Positions 1 through 6,492 of a stretch of 10,427 bases of DNA are shown here, in pieces. This DNA comes from an uncultured Bacilli bacterium (GTDB lineage: Bacteria > Bacillota_I > Bacilli_A > RF39 > UBA660). Position 1 is the stretch's first letter. Each line of letters begins with the position of its first letter. The translations under genes were made by a program, and so were the position numbers. The stretch lies in NCBI GenBank assembly GCA_947629115.1, contig CANRCL010000033.1:1-10427 (forward strand), given 5' to 3'. The notes under the pieces are model-generated. The model made no database searches and was not told where the DNA came from. It saw only the letters and a list, made by a program, of their open reading frames with translations.

Positions 1-25
1 TTAAACTTTAAATTATACTTTCATG

Positions 26-57
26 AAAAAAGATGATACTTAATTTTTAAGTTATCA
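26..57 (-). terminator. Rho-independent terminator closing the Abi-HtrA-RDD operon
   Basis: On the minus strand, an imperfect inverted repeat (TGATA, one bulged A, CTTAA, short A loop, TTAAG, TATCA) is followed within two bases by a run of six T. It lies about 20 bases after the stop codon of the RDD gene, where an operon terminator is expected. The stem is AU-rich with about 10 pairs. Seen directly in sequence; efficiency is inferred. Confidence 0.7.
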
Positions 58-77
58 CCCCTTAAAGTGCAAGCACC

Positions 78-695
78 CTAATTTTCATTTATTACTTTAG
101 TTTTAGCCAAAGTATCATGTATAGTATTTTTACGAGCCCATAGAAGAATTAAAGATACAATGCTAATTGTAAAGAATGCATAGTTAATAATAGATGATAC
201 CAACATATAAGAATTTTTAGGTATAATAAAGATTAATATACTATTTAATACAAGAGGAATTATACCACCTAGCATAATATAGTAAGTACTTATTGAACGT
301 AATAAATATCTTAATAGAGAGACATTTTTATCTTTTAAACTACTAACTATTTTTATTTTCATTATTTTCTTTCCTAAAGTTTGACCATTATTATATTTTT
401 GAAAAAAGACAAAATAACCTATTAAAACTACAACAATTACAATATTATAACTAATACTATAACGATTTAAATTATAAGCAATATCTCCACTTAAATTGGC
501 TACTTCTTCAGCCGTTATTTTTTCATCTTCAAAATCTTTTAAAAGTTCATTATATTTTTCACTTTCTTCTAAATATTTATCATATGTTGGATTTATTGCT
601 CTAATACCAATAATTAAAGATACTAAGAAATAAACCAATATAATATCAAATAAATAGGCTAAAATTCTTTTACCTGGCGTTGCTATTTCATTCAT
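78..695 (-). CDS. RDD-family integral membrane protein
   Basis: A 205-residue membrane protein of the RDD family, whose exact function is unknown; some members have been linked to ion transport. The signature residues are present: Arg10 in the opening ATPGKRILAYLFD, Asp17 in the first membrane helix, and Asp194 in the C-terminal HDTLAKTKV. The family's GQTLGKKIMKIKI loop motif is near residues 104-116. Hydrophobic stretches at about 11-30, 82-98, 138-156 and 165-187 suggest four membrane segments. A charged segment (about 38-70, rich in Glu and Lys) separates the first two. The ATG start has the ribosome binding site AAGGATAGGA, which lies inside the last codons and stop of the upstream HtrA-like gene only 9 bases away, so translation is probably coupled. 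It is the last gene of its operon. The family call is firm; the role is not known. Confidence 0.85.
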   Translation of the reverse strand: MNEIATPGKRILAYLFDIILVYFLVSLIIGIRAINPTYDKYLEESEKYNELLKDFEDEKITAEEVANLSGDIAYNLNRYSISYNIVIVVVLIGYFVFFQKYNNGQTLGKKIMKIKIVSSLKDKNVSLLRYLLRSISTYYIMLGGIIPLVLNSILIFIIPKNSYMLVSSIINYAFFTISIVSLILLWARKNTIHDTLAKTKVINEN

Positions 696-704
696 ATATA
701 AATC

Positions 705-1811
705 CTATCCTTGAGGTAAACTTGATGATAAAGTGACTGTTAAAGTCTTTTCTTTACCTCGACGATTAATCTTAATATTTAATTTATCACCAATCTTATG
801 ACTATATAATTCATATCTTAAATAGGCTTCATTACTTATTTTTTTACCATTAATTTCTAAAATAACATCATCTACTTGTAAGCCACCTTTTTCGGCTGCA
901 CTACCTTTTTCAACATAGGCTACAAAAACACCGGTTGTTATATCATATTCTTGGAAGAAACGATAATAACGATAATCCATTAATAAATCTTCAACGGCTT
1001 TCATTGAAATACCTAAAGATGGATATTCACTATATTCACCATTAATTAATTGTTCGGCTTTTTCCATGGCTATTTCAATTGGAATTGCAAAGCCCATTCC
1101 CTCTACTCCAGTTGAACTAATTTTAGCAGATATAACTCCGATGACATCACCATTAGAATTACATAATGGTCCACCAGAATTACCACTGTTAACTGCGGCA
1201 TCAGTTTGTAAAACATTCATAATATAATCTTCATTTGTACCAATAGTCACTTCAACTAATCTTTCTTTACCAGAAATAATACCTCTTGTGACTGTCCAAG
1301 AATAAACATCATCTAAAGGTGCTCCAACTGTAAAAGTAGTATCTCCAACTCTTAAATTATCAGTTTTACCAATATCAACTGGATTTATGTCATCTTTTTT
1401 ATCTACTTCTAATACAGCAATATCAGCATATTCATCACTACCAATTAATTTGGCACTAACTACTGTACCATCAGTATAAGTAATTTTAAAATTATCTCCT
1501 TTTTCAATAACATGATGATTTGTTAAAATATAGAATTTTTTATCTTCTTCTTTATAAATAAATCCACTACCTGATGCATATAAGGTATCTCCTTTATAAG
1601 TAGAAACAACAATTACTGAATCATAAACTTTTTCAACGGCATCAGCAATACCCTCATCAGTAACTGTCACATCTTTTTCTATTTTAGTTATTGTTTCTTG
1701 GAATAAAGCCGGAAATTTATATATAATTCCATAGGCTAAAAATATTCCTAAAAATAGAATAAATATCGTATATACTATAACTCTTGTTTTTTGACCTGAT
1801 TTTTGTTTCAT
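705..1811 (-). CDS. Membrane-anchored HtrA/DegP-like trypsin-type serine protease with PDZ domain
   Basis: A 368-residue quality-control protease of the HtrA (S1C) family, probably degrading or refolding misfolded proteins on the outer face of the membrane. Residues 10-31 form one hydrophobic helix after a basic N terminus (KQKSGQKTR), giving an N-in, C-out anchor. The protease domain spans about 55-255 with a full catalytic triad: His100 in TNHHV, Asp130 in YADIAVLEV and Ser212 in NSGNSGGPL. A single PDZ domain follows at about 265-362 (GSAAEKGGLQVDDVILEING). Length and order match Firmicutes HtrA/YyxA-type proteins. The ribosome binding site GTGAGGATGA lies within the last codons of the upstream Abi gene, 2 bases away, so the two are probably translated together. 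No residue needed for catalysis is missing. Confidence 0.95.
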   Translation of the reverse strand: MKQKSGQKTRVIVYTIFILFLGIFLAYGIIYKFPALFQETITKIEKDVTVTDEGIADAVEKVYDSVIVVSTYKGDTLYASGSGFIYKEEDKKFYILTNHHVIEKGDNFKITYTDGTVVSAKLIGSDEYADIAVLEVDKKDDINPVDIGKTDNLRVGDTTFTVGAPLDDVYSWTVTRGIISGKERLVEVTIGTNEDYIMNVLQTDAAVNSGNSGGPLCNSNGDVIGVISAKISSTGVEGMGFAIPIEIAMEKAEQLINGEYSEYPSLGISMKAVEDLLMDYRYYRFFQEYDITTGVFVAYVEKGSAAEKGGLQVDDVILEINGKKISNEAYLRYELYSHKIGDKLNIKINRRGKEKTLTVTLSSSLPQG

Positions 1812-1813
1812 TT

Positions 1814-2749
1814 TTAATTCATCCTCACTATATCTTTATAATTAATAGGAAATCCCATTTCCTTTAAAACATCTTTAATTTCGATGCTTTCTAATTTACC
1901 ATCTAAAATATCTAATTCATAACCAATTTCATTCATCATCATAATAAAATCTTCTTCCTTTAATATTTGTTTCATAATTATTATAATTGCAAATAAATCA
2001 TTTATACCATATATGTATTCGCCTTCTTCATTCATCTCAATATTTAAAATATCGTGATACTTAGTATGCTCAATCTTTTTATGGGTTCTATTATTATAGC
2101 ATAAATCTTCGTGAGCACAGAGATTACGATAATTAGCCAAAATTGGTAAATAATCAACTAAATTTTGAACTGATACCCCATAAACATTGGCTATTTCTTC
2201 TTGGTCTTCTCTTTGTAAAACAGAATATAACTCTCCAACTATTCCAAAAGATAATACTTTTACAACTACCCATAACGGAATATAACCATAATTAGAAATA
2301 TAGTGACTAGTCGCTGCATGTTGTTTTCCATTAACATTTATCTGACGTTTCATCTTTCTAATTAAATCATTAATTTGCCGAGTTTTGCTATAATCTTTCA
2401 CAAAGTTATCAGCATTCAAATAATTTTGTTCTTTAAAGCCATGATTTTTACTCATTACATAAGATAGAATACTTTTTAAGTTGTTTTCAACAATTAAAAT
2501 ATTTTTAAATAAAATATTTCGAAGTTGTCTATCAAAGTTAAACATTCCATAAATTTCTCGAAAATTGGTTCCCGATAAAAATTTACGACTTCCATCATGT
2601 CTTAAAAATAAATGCCTATAACCACTTAAGAAAAAATAGTTTTCTCTAAGTAATACTTCTTTAGCATAATTTATATCATCAATTTTAAGACCTTTGTCTT
2701 GTAATAAATTAATTTGTTCATCTAAATTTTTAAATGTTTTAGACCCCAT
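1814..2749 (-). CDS. Abi_2-family (AbiD/AbiF-like) HEPN protein
   Basis: A 311-residue protein of the Abi_2 family, which includes lactococcal AbiD/AbiF phage abortive-infection proteins and belongs to the HEPN fold of putative RNases. Visible family motifs are YFFLSGYRHLF (38-48), FDRQLRNILFKNILIVENNL (72-91), YGYIPLWVVVKVLSFG (154-169) and the HEPN R-x4-H signature, RNLCAH, with Arg208 and His213. It is soluble, with no signal peptide. The ATG start has AGGTGA seven bases upstream. It is the first gene of an operon with an HtrA-like protease and an RDD membrane protein; no antitoxin or kinase partner is visible beside it. A defence role is family knowledge and inference. The conserved Arg and His suggest an active nuclease rather than a relic. 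Confidence 0.88.
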   Translation of the reverse strand: MGSKTFKNLDEQINLLQDKGLKIDDINYAKEVLLRENYFFLSGYRHLFLRHDGSRKFLSGTNFREIYGMFNFDRQLRNILFKNILIVENNLKSILSYVMSKNHGFKEQNYLNADNFVKDYSKTRQINDLIRKMKRQINVNGKQHAATSHYISNYGYIPLWVVVKVLSFGIVGELYSVLQREDQEEIANVYGVSVQNLVDYLPILANYRNLCAHEDLCYNNRTHKKIEHTKYHDILNIEMNEEGEYIYGINDLFAIIIIMKQILKEEDFIMMMNEIGYELDILDGKLESIEIKDVLKEMGFPINYKDIVRMN

Positions 2750-2769
2750 ACCTTATTCACCTAAATAAA

Positions 2770-2778
2770 ATTATACCA
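2770..2778 (-). promoter_or_regulatory. Extended -10 promoter for the Abi operon
   Basis: The minus strand reads TGGTATAAT, a perfect TATAAT preceded by the TGn extension. No good -35 hexamer is seen at 16-18 bases, which is common for extended -10 promoters. The predicted transcript would start about seven bases further on, essentially at the AGGTGA ribosome binding site, leaving a leader of only about 13 bases before the ATG. Confidence 0.6.
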
Positions 2779-2828
2779 TAAGAAGTAAATTAAATATATC
2801 TATTTTTATTGTATTTTTTATATAATTT

Positions 2829-2858
2829 TTGTGATTTTTAAGTGAAATTTGCTATAAT
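2829..2858 (+). promoter_or_regulatory. Promoter for the phospholipase C-like gene
   Basis: TTGTGA at 2829-2834 and TATAAT at 2853-2858 are separated by 18 bases, and the -10 carries the TGC extension at 2850-2852. The predicted start site near 2865 falls on the GGTGA ribosome binding site (2865-2869), five bases before the ATG at 2875. The -10 element lies inside the longer reading frame that begins with GTG at 2842, which argues against that upstream start. Confidence 0.65.
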
Positions 2859-2874
2859 TAAGTTGGTGATAAAT

Positions 2875-3741
2875 ATGCCATCATTATATACCCACTATAA
2901 ATTTGGTGAAGATGTTTTAGGTAATCTTCCTAAAAATATACAAAATATAATTAACAATAATTTAACACTTTATCATATTTTTAATCAAGGTAATGATAAT
3001 TTATATTATTATATATTGCATTTTAAATTTTATCGTGATTTTGGAATTAAAATTCATCATCATAAAGTAGATATCTTCTTTCAAAATGCTTTTCATTATT
3101 TAAAAGAACGTCCCAAAGAAGATATTGGAATTATTTATGCTTATATAAATCATTATGTTTTAGATACTTTAATGCATCCTTTAATAAATTATTTAGTTAA
3201 AAAAGAAAATATTGACCATACTAAAATAGAATATTTATTAGATTATTATTTATATGGCAATAAGTTATGGAAGCCGAGTTATTATAAAGAATTAATTCCT
3301 AAAGTAAAATTTACTAAAGAATTAAGAAATTTTTTACAAACAGTTTATTTTAATACTTATGAAATTAAAAATATTGCTAAAATATTTAATCGTAGTCATA
3401 ATAATGCTTATTATTTATATCGTTATTTTATTTATGATAAATATGGTATTAAAGAAAAATTTTATAGTTTATTTAATAAAAATGTTAAAAATAATACTTT
3501 CTATATTAAAGAATTTAATTATAATCTATTAAATGAAAATAAAAATGAATGGCATCATCCTAAAAATGACCAAGAAATATATAATTATTCTTTTGAAGAG
3601 ATTTATGATTATGCTCTTAAAATAGCCACTCTTTTAAATAAATTAGCCTATGAAATTATTCATTCAAATAAAGACTTAAAAGAATTTAATTATTATCTTA
3701 ATTTAGTTAATCTTAAAAATATTTCAAAATTCCCTCTTTAA
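2875..3741 (+). CDS. Zinc-dependent phospholipase C-like protein
   Basis: A 288-residue protein resembling the zinc-dependent phospholipase C family (Bacillus PLC fold). A plausible full metal-ligand set appears in family order: His7 (THYKFG), Asp41 (QGND), His61-63 (HHH), His93/Asp97/His101 in HYVLDTLMHP, and His115/Glu119 (HTKIE). The opening MPSLYTHYKFGEDVL resembles the typical start of Firmicutes members. The ATG at 2875 was chosen over an in-frame GTG at 2842 because GGTGA lies five bases upstream and the promoter -10 overlaps the extra codons. There is no signal peptide, so it should be cytoplasmic, unlike secreted PLC toxins; its substrate is unknown. It is the only plus-strand gene, divergent from the Abi operon, and its last 29 bases overlap the convergent amidase gene. 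The sequence is very rich in Tyr, Asn, Lys and Ile. Confidence 0.78.
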   Translation: MPSLYTHYKFGEDVLGNLPKNIQNIINNNLTLYHIFNQGNDNLYYYILHFKFYRDFGIKIHHHKVDIFFQNAFHYLKERPKEDIGIIYAYINHYVLDTLMHPLINYLVKKENIDHTKIEYLLDYYLYGNKLWKPSYYKELIPKVKFTKELRNFLQTVYFNTYEIKNIAKIFNRSHNNAYYLYRYFIYDKYGIKEKFYSLFNKNVKNNTFYIKEFNYNLLNENKNEWHHPKNDQEIYNYSFEEIYDYALKIATLLNKLAYEIIHSNKDLKEFNYYLNLVNLKNISKFPL

Positions 3742-4357
3742 TAGATTTAGCAACTTCTTGTTGATATTCTTTTTTAATTAATTTATTTCTTTCATTACCA
3801 TTAGATAAGAAACCACATTCAATTAAAACTCCTGGTATATTTAATTTACTATACATATAAGTATCACTAGGAATTTTTTTTATTTCTCTATCTCCCTTTA
3901 ATTTATCATTCATTATTTTTTGAATAGTTAAGGCCAATTTTTCATTTTCTTTATCATAAAATACTTGAGGTCCATAATAAGAAGCATCACTCAAATAATT
4001 TAAATGTATACTTATATATAAGTCAGCATTGCTATCATTAATCATTTTTATTCTATTATCAAAATCACTTTTTTTACGATAATTAGCATTGGGTTTCGAT
4101 AAATCATAATCACCATCTCTAGTCATTAAAACCGTAGCCCCAAGGGCTCCTAATTCATTTTGTAAATATAACCCTATATTTAAATTAATATCTTTTTCAT
4201 AAATTTTACCATAACTAGTTCCCGGGTCTTTAAATCCGTGACCGGGGTCAATAATTATAGTCTTTCCGGTTAAAGGTAAAATGGCTTCAACTTTTAAAGA
4301 ATATAAAATTAAAACACTTATAAAAAAGATGAATATTACATAAAAATTCTTTTTCAT
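3713..4357 (-). CDS. N-acetylmuramoyl-L-alanine amidase (Amidase_3, CwlD-like)
   Basis: A 214-residue cell-wall hydrolase that cleaves the bond between N-acetylmuramic acid and the stem peptide. The Amidase_3 domain occupies about 32-212 with the zinc ligands His40 (IIIDPGHG), Glu54 (YEKDINLN) and His118 (YISIHLN), and the catalytic Glu180 (GVLIECGFLSN). Residues 5-22 are a hydrophobic signal or anchor; VEA at 23-25 could be a signal peptidase site, so it may be released or tethered. Size and the PLTGKTIIIDPGHG opening resemble CwlD, but nothing nearby points to sporulation. No ribosome binding site is visible before the ATG; instead a TAAAAT lies six bases upstream, so the mRNA may be leaderless. 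The 3' end overlaps the convergent phospholipase-like gene by 29 bases. Confidence 0.92.
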   Translation of the reverse strand: MKKNFYVIFIFFISVLILYSLKVEAILPLTGKTIIIDPGHGFKDPGTSYGKIYEKDINLNIGLYLQNELGALGATVLMTRDGDYDLSKPNANYRKKSDFDNRIKMINDSNADLYISIHLNYLSDASYYGPQVFYDKENEKLALTIQKIMNDKLKGDREIKKIPSDTYMYSKLNIPGVLIECGFLSNGNERNKLIKKEYQQEVAKSIKEGILKYF

Positions 4358-4363
4358 ACTAAT

Positions 4364-4369
4364 ATTTTA
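4364..4369 (-). promoter_or_regulatory. Candidate -10 element giving a leaderless amidase transcript
   Basis: The minus strand reads TAAAAT six bases before the amidase ATG, which would put the transcription start on or beside the A of the start codon. This fits the missing ribosome binding site. The -35 region is poor and the surroundings are AT-rich, so TAAAAT could occur by chance. Confidence 0.3.
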
Positions 4370-4401
4370 TTTAATGAATTAATATTGTATGATAATTTAA
4401 C

Positions 4402-4428
4402 GCAAATAAAAAGAAAGATAAACTTTCT
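4402..4428 (-). terminator. Terminator of the small secreted-protein gene
   Basis: On the minus strand AGAAAG, a TTTAT loop and CTTTCT form a perfect six-pair hairpin followed directly by TTTTATTTG. The stem begins within the TAG stop codon of the gene at 4427-4807, so the terminator is fused to the end of that reading frame and separates it from the amidase downstream. Confidence 0.65.
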
Positions 4429-4807
4429 ATTTTAATTTAAAGTATAAAAAGCAATAAGCACTAGAATCAGCAGTAATACTTACTTGCCAACTAGTTTCAT
4501 TAAAGGTTAAGGCTCCATCAATAGTTTTTCCATCGCCATCAACACAACCAGATTTTTCTTTTACATATAAATGCGTAGCCTTTAAATCGGAAAACTTATT
4601 AACTGTTGTCTCTTGATAATCTCCTTTACCTTTAGTGGCTTCTTTCATAACGGCTAAAGTTGTCTTTTGACTATTCAAAGTATCTTCATTATTTTCACTA
4701 ACATTTTCTTTTTGAGGATTATCATAAAAACTTCCCATTAAAAATAATGAACTAAATATCACTACAATTAAAGGAACAATTAATATTGTACATTTCTTTA
4801 AATTCAA
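4427..4807 (-). CDS. Small membrane-anchored secreted protein of unknown function
   Basis: Not recognised. With the start chosen here it has 126 residues: a short basic head (MNLKK), a hydrophobic segment of about 20 residues, then an extracellular part. The latter has an acidic, Asn/Glu-rich linker followed by a compact C-terminal region with two cysteines (residues 88 and 119), a GDGKTIDGALTF stretch and the ending CFLYFKLK. The two cysteines could form a disulfide outside the cell. The frame extends to GTG at 4816, but AAGGTGA lies five bases before an in-frame TTG at 4807 and no ribosome binding site precedes the GTG, so TTG is preferred. It has its own promoter and terminator, making it a single-gene unit between the glycosylase and the amidase. 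A pilin-like or surface role is only a guess. Confidence 0.7.
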   Translation of the reverse strand: MNLKKCTILIVPLIVVIFSSLFLMGSFYDNPQKENVSENNEDTLNSQKTTLAVMKEATKGKGDYQETTVNKFSDLKATHLYVKEKSGCVDGDGKTIDGALTFNETSWQVSITADSSAYCFLYFKLK

Positions 4808-4831
4808 TTCAATCACCTTATTCTTATCTTT

Positions 4832-4860
4832 ATTATAATAAAAACTTAAAAAAATAACAA
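4832..4860 (-). promoter_or_regulatory. Sigma-A-type promoter for the small secreted-protein gene
   Basis: The minus strand carries TTGTTA (4860-4855), a 17-base spacer and TATAAT (4837-4832), close to consensus with ideal spacing. The start site would be near 4825, giving a leader of about 18 bases that contains AAGGTGA. The -35 begins eight bases after the stop codon of the glycosylase gene. Confidence 0.7.
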
Positions 4861-4867
4861 GGGTATT

Positions 4868-5353
4868 TTATTTTTTGTTGATAACTTGATAGTTTTCAAC
4901 AAGTCTTTCCATATTAATGGCACAATTTAATGGTGATGTTGAATATAAAGGAATGGCTTTTATATTAGTTTGAGGATAAATATATTTATTATATAATTCA
5001 TAAGACTTTTTACCCGTAGTATAAATTTCTTTTATTTGACTATTTTTTAAAATATCGGTTAAATCATTGGGAATAACTTTTGTAATAGAACTATCTAAAG
5101 AACCATTTATATCACAAACAGCACAAGTATCCCATAAAGCAATTTTATGTTTCTTTAAAAATTCTTTTTTACTAGCAATATCATTAGGAATATCTTCTTT
5201 AAACACTTGAGATAAACAATTCCAAAATCTATTTTGGGGATGCATATAATAAAATCCTAACTCTCTTGATTTAGGAGATGGCATAGTTCCTAAAATTAAT
5301 ATTTCACTATCAGTATTATAATACGGCTCTAAAGTATGTTTAATTTGCATCAT
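4868..5353 (-). CDS. Hypoxanthine/deoxyinosine DNA glycosylase (UDG superfamily, family 6 type)
   Basis: A 161-residue base-excision repair enzyme predicted to remove hypoxanthine (deaminated adenine) from DNA. It shows the motifs of family 6 of the uracil-DNA glycosylase superfamily: LILGTMPSPKSRELGFYY (19-36), HPQNRFW (38-44), whose Asn is the likely catalytic residue by family analogy, LWDTC (73-77), and STSPLN (138-143) as the DNA-intercalating loop. Length fits the single-domain family. The start is one of two adjacent ATG codons (5353 or 5350) with AAAGGAG just upstream; spacing slightly favours the second. It follows the rpsI terminator and has no convincing promoter of its own, so it may depend on readthrough or on a weak TATAAA near 5366. 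Confidence 0.88.
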   Translation of the reverse strand: MMQIKHTLEPYYNTDSEILILGTMPSPKSRELGFYYMHPQNRFWNCLSQVFKEDIPNDIASKKEFLKKHKIALWDTCAVCDINGSLDSSITKVIPNDLTDILKNSQIKEIYTTGKKSYELYNKYIYPQTNIKAIPLYSTSPLNCAINMERLVENYQVINKK

Positions 5354-5383
5354 AATTCTCCTTTATATTTATATTATTAAAGC

Positions 5384-5408
5384 AAAAAAGTCCATAAATT
5401 GGACTTTT
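5384..5408 (-). terminator. Strong terminator of the rplM-rpsI operon
   Basis: On the minus strand AAAAGTCCA, a five-base loop and TGGACTTTT form a perfect nine-pair stem that runs into a T tract (TTTTTTGC). It lies about 20 bases after the rpsI stop codon. This is the clearest intrinsic terminator in the window. Confidence 0.88.
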
Positions 5409-5426
5409 GAAACATTTGAAATTATA

Positions 5427-5846
5427 TTAACGTTTACTAAATTGTGGAGCACGACGTGCTTTCTTTAAACCATATTTTTTACGTTCTTTAACTCTAGCAT
5501 CTCTAGTGACAAATCCTTTAGATTTTAAAATATGTCTATAACTATCTTCTCTAGTTTGGTCAGTATTCTTATCAAATTCTAATAATGCTCTAGTTATAGC
5601 AAGTCTAATTGCACCAGTTTGACCACTAAATCCACCACCATCAACTACTACATCAATATCAAATCTATTTTCATTATTTGTAGCCACTAATGGTTGTTTT
5701 AAATCCATTACTAATGTTGCAAATGGCATGTATTCTTCAACATCTTTACCATTAACAGTAATGCGACCTGTACCACCAACTAATTTAACTCTTGCAACAG
5801 AACGTTTTCTTCTACCAGTTGCAGTCCATACTTGTTTATTTGCCAT
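5427..5846 (-). CDS. rpsI: 30S ribosomal protein S9
   Basis: A 139-residue small-subunit ribosomal protein whose C-terminal tail reaches the tRNA-binding P site. The S9 signature [20 protein letters not shown] lies around residues 70-89, and the basic tail ends in the conserved RAPQFSKR with its terminal Lys-Arg. The opening [17 protein letters not shown] is typical of Firmicutes S9. The ATG has a near-perfect AGGAGG five bases upstream, overlapping the TAG stop of rplM eight bases away, so the pair is a coupled operon in the universal rplM-rpsI order. It is followed by a strong terminator. Confidence 0.98.
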   Translation of the reverse strand: MANKQVWTATGRRKRSVARVKLVGGTGRITVNGKDVEEYMPFATLVMDLKQPLVATNNENRFDIDVVVDGGGFSGQTGAIRLAITRALLEFDKNTDQTREDSYRHILKSKGFVTRDARVKERKKYGLKKARRAPQFSKR

Positions 5847-5854
5847 ATATCCTC

Positions 5855-6286
5855 CTAATCAATTTCTAAAGCAGTAGGTTTTTGTGCTTCATGTTTATGG
5901 TTTTCATCACGATAAACAAATAATTTTTTACCCATTGCTCTTCCTAATCTGTTATGAGGAAGCATACCTTTTACTGCTCTTTCAAGCATTTCTTCTGGAT
6001 AACTTTCAATCATAACTTTAGCATTTCTTTCTCTTAATCCTCCTGGATATCCTGAATGATTATAGTATTTCTTATCTTCTAACTTATTACCAGTTAATAA
6101 TACTTTGTTAGCATTAACGATAATTACATAATCACCACAATCAACATATGGAGTATAAGTAGGTTTATGTTTTCCTCTTAAAATGTGAGCAGCCTTTGTT
6201 GCTACTCTTCCTAATGGTTTACCAGCAGCATCGATAACATACCAATTTCTTTCAACTGTTTCTTTTTTTTGCATAAATGATTTCAT
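5855..6286 (-). CDS. rplM: 50S ribosomal protein L13
   Basis: A 143-residue large-subunit protein that binds 23S rRNA early in assembly. Conserved L13 features are [19 protein letters not shown] (15-33), [20 protein letters not shown] (36-55), [12 protein letters not shown] (76-87) and the signature region around [20 protein letters not shown] (105-124). Length matches the bacterial family. The ATG is preceded by AAAGGA at seven bases. A second in-frame ATG at codon 5 has no better ribosome binding site. Transcription starts from a perfect consensus promoter about 75 bases upstream, and the leader contains a hairpin that may mediate autoregulation. Confidence 0.98.
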   Translation of the reverse strand: MKSFMQKKETVERNWYVIDAAGKPLGRVATKAAHILRGKHKPTYTPYVDCGDYVIIVNANKVLLTGNKLEDKKYYNHSGYPGGLRERNAKVMIESYPEEMLERAVKGMLPHNRLGRAMGKKLFVYRDENHKHEAQKPTALEID

Positions 6287-6309
6287 AACAAATTCCTTTC
6301 ATTATGTTA

Positions 6310-6338
6310 TCTATTAAACTTTCCCAGGGTTCAATAAA
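6310..6338 (-). promoter_or_regulatory. Hairpin in the rplM mRNA leader, possible L13-leader regulatory element
   Basis: In the minus-strand transcript UUUAUUGAAC (6338-6329) pairs with GUUUAAUAGA (6319-6310) over ten pairs, two of them G-U, around the loop CCUGGGAAA. It lies between the promoter and the rplM ribosome binding site. L13 leaders that bind the protein are known in Bacilli; assignment to that class here is by position only and no consensus match was tested. Confidence 0.45.
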
Positions 6339-6365
6339 CTTCATAAATAAAATGTACCATACTAA

Positions 6366-6394
6366 ATTATATGGAAAAAGGCCCATTTTGTCAA
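6366..6394 (-). promoter_or_regulatory. Perfect consensus sigma-A promoter for rplM-rpsI
   Basis: On the minus strand TTGACA (6394-6389) and TATAAT (6371-6366) are separated by exactly 17 bases, a full match to the vegetative promoter consensus. Start site near 6358-6360, giving a leader of about 73 bases. Such strength suits a ribosomal protein operon. Confidence 0.9.
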
Positions 6395-6463
6395 TTAAAA
6401 TCGTACTTTTATGGTCATTTTTTACTAAATTTAACATTTTATAATAATTAATCTTAATTAAAT

Positions 6464-6480
6464 AGCCATTTTTACTGGCT
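6464..6480 (-). terminator. Weak hairpin, possible terminator after the truA transcript
   Basis: AGCCA and TGGCT form a five-pair stem around a seven-base loop about 90 bases after the truA stop. On the minus strand it is followed by ATTTAATT, only a fair T tract; on the plus strand the tract TTTTCTT is better, but no plus-strand gene needs it. It is the best candidate end for the yvcK-to-truA transcript before the rplM promoter. Confidence 0.35.
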
Positions 6481-6492
6481 TTTCTTACCAAA

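Noticed and set aside
2842..2874. Upstream GTG start extending the phospholipase-like protein by 11 residues
   Set aside because: The extended -10 promoter lies inside these codons, and the ATG at 2875 has a well-spaced GGTGA and matches the family's usual N terminus.
3751..3775. CAAC/GTTG hairpin with T run after the phospholipase-like gene as a plus-strand terminator
   Set aside because: Only four pairs and the T run begins six bases after the stem; it also lies inside the amidase coding sequence, so chance is the simpler reading.
4855..4885. AAAAATAA/TTATTTTT inverted repeat after the glycosylase gene as a terminator
   Set aside because: A stem made only of A-U pairs in AT-rich DNA is weak evidence, and the region is better explained as the -35 of the next promoter.
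6252..6491. A 79-codon minus-strand frame overlapping the start of rplM
   Set aside because: It covers the consensus rplM promoter, leader hairpin and the rplM start in another frame, has no domain and reads like random translation of AT-rich DNA.
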